Shown here piece by piece: positions 52,370 through 62,700 of a stretch of DNA of 64,000 bases. Source of the stretch: Fistularia commersonii (Eukaryota > Chordata > Actinopteri > Syngnathiformes > Fistulariidae); assembly GCA_037954325.1 (NCBI GenBank), contig JBBMNZ010000006.1, forward strand, positions 5,300,001-5,364,000, in the 5' to 3' direction. Numbering within the stretch: the first letter of the stretch is position 1; each line of letters begins with the position of its first letter. A model generated the notes under the pieces. That model was not told the origin of the DNA, ran no database searches, and saw only the letters and a program-made list of their open reading frames with translations. The position numbers and the translations under genes were made by a program.

Positions 52370-53274
52370 GCGATGAGGAAGTGACCCAACTGCATGGGTT
52401 CCGGATCAGGAATATGGGGCTTAAAAACAGCTGGTGGTTGAAGAACTGGAGTAGGGCGCTGCAGCTTCTCTCGGCGACGTTCTTTCATCCTGCTGTCGAT
52501 TCGGATAGCCAAAGCGATCATCTGGTCCAGACTAGCGGTTGCATCTCGAGTTGCTAATTCGTCTTTCACCAAATCATGCAGACCTGCATAGAAAGCTACC
52601 TGGAGAGGTTCGTCATTCCATCCACTAGATGGCGCCAAGGTACGGAAATCCACGGAGAATTCTGCCACGCTGCGATTTCCTTGACGTATATTCATCAGAC
52701 GATTACTGGCATCTCGACCCCTGATGGAATGATCAAAAACTTTCTTCATTTCCTCCACAAAGGAGGAGTAGGAGTCGCAGATGGCCTCATGACGCCTCCA
52801 AACCGCTGTGCCCCACTCTCTCGCCTTACCACTGAGTAGGCTGACTAAGAAAGCTACCTTGGCTCGGTCAGAGGGATAAGAAAGTTTTTGGTCAGAGGGA
52901 TAAGAGAGAGGCTGAAGCTCAAAAATCAAAGAGACCTGAGTCAAAAAGGCTTCACATGAATCTGCCTCACCATTAAAGCGCTCAGGGACTGGAACATGCG
53001 GCTCACGTAGAGGAACATTCAAACTAGAAGCACTAATTGCATGTGACGGGTTAACAGTGGCACGAACTGATTGTGTCACCTGAGAAGTTAACTGGGTGAC
53101 TTTACCAGTTAATTGGGAGACTTGATGTATTACTGTGCTACTGCTTTCAGCCAGATTCTGCAGCAACGCTTCATATTGGCCTAAAATGGCTCCTTGACTA
53201 GCTATGGTTTGTTGTAAAGTTAACCCAGGTTGCGCTGCCTCTGCGCCGGTCCCATTGCCCGCTGAGTTCATCAT
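52342..53274 (-). CDS. Gag structural protein, zinc knuckle damaged
   Basis: 310 codons from the first of two adjacent ATGs, only 13 bases inside the 5' LTR and with G at -3. Residues about 20-70 form a Gln/Leu-rich probable coiled coil. Residues about 96-265 match the Ty3/Gypsy Gag capsid-like domain (PVPERFNGEADSCEAF, LLSGKAREWGTAVW, a long helical run, then a basic segment ERRREKLQR). It should assemble the particle and package RNA. The C-terminus keeps only the second half of a CCHC knuckle, His 298-x4-Cys 303; the first Cys pair is absent and PEPMQLG joins directly to HFLIAC, consistent with an in-frame deletion. An 8-residue tandem duplication (KLSYPSDQ-like) lies at about 122-137. Gag ends just after the frameshift site and overlaps pol by 28 bp. 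RNA packaging by this copy is probably impaired. Confidence 0.9.
   Translation of the reverse strand: MMNSAGNGTGAEAAQPGLTLQQTIASQGAILGQYEALLQNLAESSSTVIHQVSQLTGKVTQLTSQVTQSVRATVNPSHAISASSLNVPLREPHVPVPERFNGEADSCEAFLTQVSLIFELQPLSYPSDQKLSYPSDRAKVAFLVSLLSGKAREWGTAVWRRHEAICDSYSSFVEEMKKVFDHSIRGRDASNRLMNIRQGNRSVAEFSVDFRTLAPSSGWNDEPLQVAFYAGLHDLVKDELATRDATASLDQMIALAIRIDSRMKERRREKLQRPTPVLQPPAVFKPHIPDPEPMQLGHFLIACPLRLGKE
52348..52354 (-). promoter_or_regulatory. -1 ribosomal frameshift heptamer G GGA AAA
   Basis: The minus strand reads CTG GGA AAA GAA TAG in the gag frame, so the heptamer G GGA AAA fits X XXY YYZ in the correct phase, one codon before the gag stop. Slipping back one base gives GGG AAA AGA ATA, which is exactly the open pol frame. 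Sushi-class elements and the mammalian gene PEG10 derived from them use a related GGGAAAC heptamer at this place. I did not resolve a downstream pseudoknot. Confidence 0.85.
52866..52913 (-). repeat. 24 bp tandem duplication inside gag
   Basis: On the plus strand 'ggtcagagggataag' occurs at 52866 and 52890, exactly 24 bp apart. It adds eight residues in frame (SYPSDQKL, then SYPSDRAK) within the capsid-like domain. It could be a normal feature of this lineage or a scar of this copy. Confidence 0.85.
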
Positions 53275-53275
53275 G

Positions 53276-53287
53276 GCCGGAACGTAC
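53276..53287 (-). promoter_or_regulatory. Self-primer binding site
   Basis: The minus strand after the 5' LTR reads GT ACGTTCCGGC, then C and ATG. ACGTTCCGGC (53276-53285) is the exact reverse complement of GCCGGAACGT on the minus strand at 53667-53676 within the LTR, about 25 bp after a TATA-like box, where the RNA 5' end is expected. A 10 bp perfect match two bases from the LTR is the arrangement of Tf1/sushi self-priming. No usual tRNA-type site starting TGG is seen here. Confidence 0.78.
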
Positions 53288-53775
53288 TGTTAGGGATGGT
53301 TCAAAGACTCAGGTGCGGAGCAACAAGACACGACCAGGACACAGAAATTAGTAATAAATATTTAATGGTTGCCAAAATACAACAGAAAAGGAGCCAAACA
53401 AGAACTGAATAAGGGACTAAGGACGACGAGCTAAACTAGCGAACAAGCTAACAAAGTGAGGCAGCTAGCTTTGACGCTAGTGGACGGACCTAAGTGGCCA
53501 TACAAACAAACGTTATCAATTATCGACCGGGCCACAAACAAAAGGCGGACGAACAAACTAACAAAACTAATACAAGGATTCTTAATCTAAACTAATCTAC
53601 GGTACTCAACCGGTGGGAAGGCAGTGACTGAGGCTGGGATTCCGGGGCTCTTAGTTGTGGGCTGTGACGTTCCGGCGATGAGTCATCCGGTGCGCGCGGC
53701 TTTTAAGCTGCACCTGAAGGGTGTGGCCAATCAGCCGCAGCCACCTGTCTGCCTCACCGTCACACCACCGTCACA
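53288..53775 (-). repeat. 5' LTR, truncated (488 of 586 bp)
   Basis: Matches 48428-48915 of the other LTR with about 17 substitutions and no indels. The 98 bp forming the start of U3 is missing: the copy stops inside the second 'tcacaccaccg' repeat after 'tcaca', and satellite follows as 'actatttacac'. The core promoter (CCAAT, TATA-like box, RNA start region) is kept. Confidence 0.93.
53667..53731 (-). promoter_or_regulatory. LTR core promoter: CCAAT, TATA-like box, AP-1-like site, RNA start
   Basis: In minus-strand order: ATTGG (inverted CCAAT) at 53727-53731; CTTAAAAG, a TATA-like box, at 53700-53707; TGACTCA, an AP-1-type heptamer, at 53679-53685; and GCCGGAACGT at 53667-53676, inferred to lie at the RNA 5' end because it pairs with the primer site. 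TATA-to-start spacing is about 25-30 bp and CCAAT lies near -50, both normal for RNA polymerase II. All elements are identical in the other LTR (48807-48871). Confidence 0.65.
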
Positions 53776-56700
53776 ACTATTTACACTCGATATCAAAAAC
53801 GCTCTAACTCAGTGAGATGAGCACTTTTTGACCATATGGCTATATCTTTTCAATATGATGCTGGATAAAATTATATTGACTTATATTATGCAGAATCACG
53901 TCCTTTTCAACATATTTCAGCACCAGCAAGCTGCTAGAAAGGAATCTTTAGTTATTTACACTGTGTTATCAAAAACCTTCAACTCAGTGAGATAAGCACT
54001 TTTTGACCATATGGCTATATCTTTACAATATGTTGAAGGATCACAATGATATTGACTTATATTATGCAGAATCACGTCCTTTTCAACATATTTCAACACC
54101 AGCAAGCTGCAAGAAAGGACTCTTTCGTTATTTACACTCGATATCAAAAACGCTCTAACTCAGTGAGATATGCATATTTTGACCATATGGCTGTATCTTT
54201 TCAATATGTTGCAGGATCACAATGATATTGACTTATATTATGTAGAATCACGTCCTTTTCAACATATTTCAGCACCAATAAGCTGATAGAAAGGAATCTT
54301 TAGTTATTTCCACTCGATATCAAAAACGCTCTAACTCAGTGAGATAAGCAATTTTTGACCATATGTCTATATCTTTTCAATATGTTGCAGGGTCACAATG
54401 ATTTTGACTTGTCTCATGCAGAATCAAGCCCTTTTCAACATATTTCAGCACCAGCAAGCTGCTAGAATGGAATCTTTAGTTATTTACACTCAGTTGCAAA
54501 AAAGCGTCAACTCAGTGAGATAAACACTTTTTGACCATATGGCTATATCTATTTAAAATGTTGTAGGATCACAATGATTTTGACTTATATTATGCAGAAT
54601 CAAGCCCTTTTCAACATATTTCAGCACCAGCAAGCTGCTAGAATGGAAACTTTAGTTATTTACACTCTGTTTCAAAAAAGCTTCAAAAAAAGTGAGATAA
54701 ACACTTTTTGACCATATGGCTATATCGTTTCAAAATGTTGCAGGATCACAATGATTTTGACTTATATTATGCAGAATCAACCCCTTTTCCACATATTTCA
54801 GCATCAGATAACTGCTAGAATTGAAACTTTAGTTATTTACATTCTGTTTCAAAAAAGCTTCAACTCAGTGAGATAAACACTTTTTGACCATATGGCTATA
54901 TCTATTTAAAATGTTGCAGGATCACAATGATTTTGACTTATATTATGCAGAATCAAGCCCTTTTCAACATATTTGAGCACCAGCAAGCTGCTAGAAAGGC
55001 ATCTTTAGTTATTGACACTGTTGCAAAAAAGCTTCAACTCAGTGAGATAAACACTTTTTGACCGTATGGCTATATCGTTTCAAAATGTTGCAGGATCACA
55101 ATGATTTTGACTTATATTATGCAGAATCAAGCCCTTTTCAACATATTTCAGCACCAGCAAGCTGCTAGAATTGAAACTTTAGTTATTTACATTCTGTTTC
55201 AAAAAAGCTTCAACTCAGTGAGATAAACACTTTTTGACCGTATGGCTATATCTTTTCAAAATGTTGAAGGATCACAATGATTTTGACTTATATTATGCAG
55301 AATCAAGCCCTTTTCAACATATTTGAGCACCAGCAAGCTGCTAGAAAGGAATCTTTAGTTATTGACACTGTTGCAAAAAAGCTTCAACTCAGTGAGATAA
55401 ACACTTTTTGACCGTATGGCTATATCTTTTCAAAATGTTGCAGGATCACAATGATTTTGACTTATATTATGCAGAATCAAGCCCTTTTCAACATATTTCA
55501 GCACCAGCAAGCTACTAGAAAGGAATCTTTAGTTATTTACACTCTGTTGCAAAAAAGCTTCAACTCAGTGAGAAAAACACTTTTTGACCATATGGCTATA
55601 TCTATTTAAAATGTTGCAGGATCACAATGATTTTGACTTGTCTTATGCAGAATCAAGCCCTTTTCAACATATTTCAGCACCAGCAAGCTGCTAGAATGGA
55701 ATCTTTAGTTATTTACACTCTGTTACAAAAAAGCTTCAACACAGTGAGATAAACACTTTTTGACCGTATTGCTATATCTTTTCAAAATGTTGCAGGATCA
55801 CAATGATTTTGACTTATATTATGCAGAATCAAGCCCTTTTCAACATATTTCAGCACCAGCAAGCTGCTAGAAAGGAATCTTTAGTTAGTGACACTCTGTT
55901 GCAAAAAAGCTTCAACTCAGTGAGATAAACACTTTTTGACCATGTGGCTATATCGTTTCAAAATGTTGCAGGATCACAATGATTTTGACTTATATTATGC
56001 AGAATCAAGCCCTTTTCAACATATTTCAGCACCAGCAAGCTGCTAGAATTGAAACTTTAGTTATTTATAGTCTGTTTCAAAAAAGCTTCAACTCAGTGAG
56101 ATAAACACTTTTTGACCATATGGCTATATCTATTTAAAATGTTGCAGGATCACAATGATTTTGACTTATATTATGCAGAATCAAGCTCTTTTCAACATAT
56201 TTCAGCACCGTCAAGCTGCTAGAATTGAAACTTTAGTTATTTACATTCTGTTTCAAAAAAGCTTCAACTCAGTGAGATAAACACTTTTTGACCATATAAC
56301 TATATCGTTTCAAAATGTTGCAGGATCACAATGATTTTGACTTATATTATGCAGAATCAAGTCCTTTTCAACATATTTCAGCACCAGCAAGCTGCTAGAA
56401 TGGAATCTTTAGTTATTTACACTCTGTTTCAAAAAAGCTTCAACTCAGTGAGAAAAACACTTTTTGACCTTATGGCTATATCTATTTAAAATGTTGCAGG
56501 ATCACAATGATTTTGACTTATATTATGCAGAATCAAGCCCTTTTCAACATATTTCAGCACCAGCAAGCTGCTAGAATTGAAACTTTAGTTATTTACATTC
56601 TGTTTCAAAAAAGCTTCAACTCAGTGAGATAAACACTTTTTGACCGTATGGCTATATCATTTCAAAATGTTGCAGGATCACAATGATTTTGACTTATATT

Positions 56701-59700
56701 ATGCAGAATCAAGCCCTTTTCAACATATTTCAGCACCAGCAAGCTGCAAGAATGGAAACTTTACTTATTTACACTCTGTTGCAAAAAAGCTTCAACTCAG
56801 TGAGAAAAACACTTTTTGACCATATGGCTATATATATTTAAAATGTTGCAAGATCACAATGATTTTGACTTACATTATGCAGAATCAAGCCCTTTTCAAC
56901 ATATTTCAGCACCAGCAAGCTGCTAGAATGGAATCTTTAGTTATTTACACTCTGTTTCAAAAAAGCTTCAACTCAGTGAGAAAAACACTTTTTGACCGTA
57001 TGGCTATGTCTATTTAAAATGTTGCAGGATCACAATGATTTTGACTTATATTATGCAGAATCAAGCCCTTTTCAACATATTTCAGCACCAGCAAGGTGCT
57101 AGAATTGAAACTTTAGTTATTTACATTCTGTTTCAAAAAAGCTTCAACTCAGTGAGATGAACACTTTTTGACCGTATGGCTAAATCTTTTCAAAATGTTG
57201 CAAGATCACAATGATTTTGACTTATATTATGCAGAATTAAGCCCTTTTCAACATATTTGAGCACCAGCAAGCTGCTAGAAAGGAATCTTTAGTTATTGAC
57301 ACTGTTGCAAAAAAGCTTCAACTCAGTGAGATACACACTTTTTGACCGTATGGCTATATCTTTTCAAAATGTTGCAGGATCACAATGATTTTGACTTATA
57401 TTATGCAGAATCAAGCCCTTTTCAACATTTTTCAGCACCAGCAAGCTGCTAGAATGGAATCTTTAGTTATTTACACTCTGTTGCAAAAAAGCTTCAACTC
57501 AGTGAGATAAACACTTTTTGACCGTATGGCTATATCTTTTCAAAATGTTGCAGGATCACAATGATTTTGACTTATATTATGCAGAATCAAGCCCTTTTCA
57601 ACATATTTCAGCACCAGCAAGCTGCTAGAAAGGAATCTTTAGTTATTGAAACTGTTGCAAAAAAGCTTCAACTCAGTGAGATAAACACTTTTTGATCATA
57701 TGGCTATATCGTTTCAAAATGTTGCAGGATCAAAATGATTTTGACTTATATTATGCAGAATCAAGCCCTTTTCAACATATTTCAGCACCAGCAAGCTGCT
57801 AGAATTGAAACTTTAGTTATTTACATTCTGTTTCAAAAAAGCTTCAACTCAGTGAGATAAACACTTTTTGACCGTATGGCTATATCTTTTCAAAATGTTG
57901 CAGGATCACAATGATTTTGACTTATATTATGCAGAATCAAGCCCTTTTCAACATATTTCAGCACCAGCAAGCTGCTAGAAAGGAATCTTTAGTTATTGAC
58001 ACTCTGTTGCAAAAAAGCTTCAACTCATTGAGATAAACACTTTTTGACCGTATGGCTATATCATTTCAAAATGTTGCAGGATCACAATGATTTTGACTTA
58101 TATTATGCAGAATCAAGCCCTTTTCAACATATTTCAGCACCAGCAAGCTGCAAGAATGGAAACTTTACTTATTTACACTCTGTTGCAAAAAAGCTTCAAC
58201 TCAGTGAGAAAAACACTTTTTGACCATATGGCTATATCTATTTAAAATGTTGCAAGATCACAATGATTTTGACTTACATTATGCAGAATCAAGCCCTTTT
58301 CAACATATTTCAGCACCAGCAAGCTGCTAGAATGGAATCTTTAGTTATTTACACTCTGTTTCAAAAAAGCTTCAACTCAGTGAGAAAAACACTTTTTGAC
58401 CGTATGGCTATGTCTATTTAAAATGTTGCAGGATCACAATGATTTTGACTTATATTATGCAGAATCAAGCCCTTTTCAACATATTTCAGCACCAGCAAGC
58501 TGCTAGAATTGAAACTTTAGTTATTTACATTCTGTTTCAAAAAAGCTTCAACTCAGTGAGATGAACACTTTTTGACCGTATGGCTAAATCTTTTCAAAAT
58601 GTTGCAAGATCACAATGATTTTGACTTATATTATGCAGAATCAAGCCCTTTTCAACATATTTGAGCACCAGCAAGCTGCTAGAAAGGAAACTTTAGTTAT
58701 TGACACTGTTGCAAAAAAGCTTCAACTCAGTGAGATACACACTTTTTGACCGTATGGCTATATCTTTTCAAAATGTTGCAGGATCACAATGATTTTGACT
58801 TATATTATGCAGAATAAAGCCCTTTTCAACATTTTTCAGCACCAGCAAGCTGCTAGAATGGAATCTTTAGTTATTTACACTCTGTTGCAAAAAAGCTTCA
58901 ACTCAGTGAGATAAACACTTTTTGACCGTATGGCTATATCTTTTCAAAATGTTGCAGGATCACAATGATTTTGACTTATATTATGTAGAATCAAGCCCTT
59001 TTCAACATATTTCAGCACCAGCAAGCTGCTAGAAAGGAATCTTTAGTTATTGAAACTGTTGCAAAAAAGCTTCAACTCAGTGAGATAAACACTTTTTGAT
59101 CATATGGCTATATCGTTTCAAAATGTTGCAGGATCAAAATGATTTTGACTTATATTATGCAGAATCAAGCCCTTTTCAACATATTTCAGCACCAGCAAGC
59201 TGCTAGAATTGAAACTTTAGTTATTTACATTCTGTTTCAAAAAAGCTTCAACTCAGTGAGATAAACACTTTTTGACCGTATGGCTATATCTTTTCAAAAT
59301 GTTGCAGGATCACAATGATTTTGACTTATATTATGCAGAATCAAGCCCTTTTCAACATATTTCAGCACCAGCAAGCTGCTAGAAAGGAATCTTTAGTTAT
59401 TGACACTCTGTTGCAAAAAAGCTTCAACTCATTGAGATAAACACTTTTTGACCGTATGGCTATATCATTTCAAAATGTTGCAGGATCACAATGATTTTGA
59501 CTTATATTATGCAGAATCAAGCCCTTTTCAACATATTTCAGCACCAGCAAGCTGCAAGAATGGAAACTTTACTTATTTACACTCTGTTGCAAAAAAGCTT
59601 CAACTCAGTGAGAAAAACACTTTTTGACCATATGGCTATATGTATTTAAAATGTTGCAGGATCACAATGATTTTGACTTACATTATGCAGAATCAAGCCC

Positions 59701-62700
59701 TTTTCAACATATTTCAGCACCAGCAAGCTGCTAGAATGGAATCTTTAGTTATTTACACTCTGTTTCAAAAAAGCTTCAACTCAGTGAGAAAAACACTTTT
59801 TGACCATATGGCTATATCGTTTCAAAATGTTGCAGGATCACAATGATTTTGACTTATATTATGCAGAATCAAGCCCTTTTCAACATATTTCAGCACCAGC
59901 AAGGTGCTAGAATTGAAACTTTAGTTATTTACATTCTGTTTCAAAAAAGCTTCAACTCAGTGAGATGAACACTTTTTGACCGTATGGCTATATCTTTTCA
60001 AAATGTTGCAGGATCACAATGATTTTGACTTATATTATGCAGAATCAAGCCCTTTTCAACATATTTCAGCACCAGCAAGCTGCTAGAAAGGAATCTTTAG
60101 TTATTGAAACTGTTGCAAAAAAGCTTCAACTCAGTGAGATAAACACTTTTTGATCATATGGCTATATCGTTTCAAAATGTTGCAGGATCACAATGATTCT
60201 GACTTATATTATGCAGAATCAAGCCCTTTTCAACATATTTCAGCACCAGCAAGCTGCTAGAATGGAAACTTTAGTTATTTACATTCTGTTTCAAAAAAGC
60301 TTCAACTCAGTGAGATAAACACTTTTTGACCGTATGGCTATATCTTTTCAAAATGTTGCAGGATCACAATGATTTTGACTTATATTATGCAGAATCAAGC
60401 CCTTTTCAACATATTTCAGCACCAGCAAGCTGCTAGAAAGGAATCTTTAGTTATTGACACTCTGTTGCAAAAAAGCTTCAACTCATTGAGATAAACACTT
60501 TTTGACCATATGGCTATATCGTTTCAAAATGTTGCAGGATCACAATGATTTTGACTTATATTATGCAGAATCAGGCCTTTTTCAACATATTTCAGCACCA
60601 GCAAGCTGCTAGAATTGAAACTTTAGTTATTTACATTCTGTTTCAAAAAAGCTTCAACTCAGTGAGATAAACACTTTTTGACCGTATGGCTATATCTATT
60701 TAAAATGTTGCAGGATCACAATGATTTTGACTTATATTATGCAGAATCAAGCCCTTTTCAACATATTTCAGCACCAGCAAGCTGCTAGAATTGAAACTTT
60801 AGTTATTTACATTCTGTTTCAAAAAAGCTTCAACTCAGTGAGATAAACATTTTTTGACCATATGGCTATATCATTTCAAAATGTTGCAGGATCACAATGA
60901 TTTTGACTTATATTATGCAGAATCAAGCCCTTTTCAACATATTTCAGCACCAGCAAGCTGCAAGAATGGAAACTTTACTTATTTACACTCTGTTGCAAAA
61001 AAGCTTCAATTCAGTGAGAAAAACACTTTTTGACCATATGGCTATATGTATTTAAAATGTTGCAGGATCACAATGATTTTGACTTACATTATGCAGAATC
61101 AAGCCCTTTTCAACATATTTCAGCACCAGCAAGCTGCTAGAATGGAATCTTTAGTTATTTACACTCTGTTTCAAAAAAGCTTCAACTCAGTGAGAAAAAC
61201 ACTTTTTGACCGTATGGCTATGTCTATTTAAAATGTTGCAGGATCACAATGATTTTGACTTATATTATGCAGAATCAAGCCCTTTTCAACATATTTCAGC
61301 ACCAGCAAGGTGCTAGAATTGAAACTTTAGTTATTTACATTCTGTTTCAAAAAAGCTTCAACTCAGTGAGATGAACACTTTTTGACCGTATGGCTAAATC
61401 TTTTCAAAATGTTGCAAGATCACAATGATTTTGACTTATATTATGCAGAATCAAGCCCTTTTCAACATATTTCAGCACCAGCAAGCTGCTAGAAAGGAAT
61501 CTTTAGTTATTGACACTGTTGCAAAAAAGCTTCAACTCAGTGAGATACACACTTTTTGACCGTATGGCTATATCATTTCAAAATGTTGCAGGATCACAAT
61601 GATTTTGACTTATATTATGCAGAATCAAGCCCTTTTCAACATATTTCAGCACCAGCAAGCTGCAAGAATGGAAACTTTACTTATTTACACTCTGTTGCAA
61701 AAAAGCTTCAACTCAGTGAGAAAAACACTTTTTGACCATATGGCTATATGTATTTAAAATGTTGCAGGATCACAATGATTTTGACTTACATTATGCAGAA
61801 TCAAGCCCTTTTCAACATATTTCAGCACCAGCAAGCTGCTAGAATGAAATCTTTAGTTATTTACACTCTGTTTCAAAAAAGCTTCAACTCAGTGAGATAA
61901 ACACTTTTTGACCGTATGGCTATGTCTATTTAAAATGTTGCAGGATCACAATGATTTTGACTTATATTATGCAGAATCAAGCCCTTTTCAACATATTTCA
62001 GCACCAGCAAGCTGCTAGAATTGAAACTTTAGTTATTTACATTCTGTTTCAAAAAAGCTTCAACTCAGTGAGATAAACACTTTTTGACCGTATGGCTATA
62101 TCTTTTCAAAATGTTGCAGGATCACAATGATTTTGACTTATATTATGCAGAATCAAGCCCTTTTCAACATATTTCAGCACCAGCAAGCTGCTAGAAAGGA
62201 ATCTTTAGTTATTGACACTCTGTTGCAAAAAAGCTTCAACTCATTGAGATAAACACTTTTTGACCATATGGCTATATCGTTTCGAAATGTTGCAGGATCA
62301 CAATGATTTTGACTTATATTATGCAGAATCAAGCCCTTTTCAACATATTTCAGCACCAGCAAGCTGCTAGAATTGAAACTTTAGTTATTTACATTCTGTT
62401 TCAAAAAAGCTTCAACTCAGTGAGATAAAAACTTTTTGACCGTATGGCTATATCTTTTTAAAATGTTGCAGGATCACAATGATTTTGACTTATATTATGC
62501 AGAATCAAGCCCTTTTCAACATATTTCAGCACCAGCAAGCTGCTAGAATGGAATCTTTAGTTATTTACACTCTGTTTCAAAAAAGCTTCAACTCAGTGAG
62601 AAAAACACTTTTTGACCATATGGCTATATCGTTTCAAAATGTTGCAGGATCACAATGATTTTGACTTATATTATGCAGAATCAAGCCCTTTTCAACATAT

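Larger units (their letters stand above)
48428..53775 (-). mobile_element. Ty3/Gypsy chromovirus (Tf1/sushi class), minus strand
   Basis: Near-complete LTR retrotransposon of 5348 bp inserted in satellite family B. On the minus strand: truncated 5' LTR, self-primer site, gag, -1 frameshift heptamer, pol (protease, RT, RNase H, integrase, chromodomain), polypurine tract and full 3' LTR. GC content is visibly higher than in the satellite. Integrase C-terminal to RT/RNase H, a GPF motif and a chromodomain identify a chromovirus; self-priming and the frameshift place it with Tf1/sushi elements. The phase of the satellite monomer is the same on both sides, so it entered a pre-existing array. No intact target-site duplication can be shown because the 5' LTR end is lost. 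Pol is open, but the Gag zinc knuckle and chromodomain are damaged, so autonomous activity is doubtful. Confidence 0.96.

Noticed and set aside
53276..53287. tRNA primer binding site
   Set aside because: The sequence after the LTR does not begin TGG or match a tRNA 3' end I know; the self-complementary match in the LTR explains it better.
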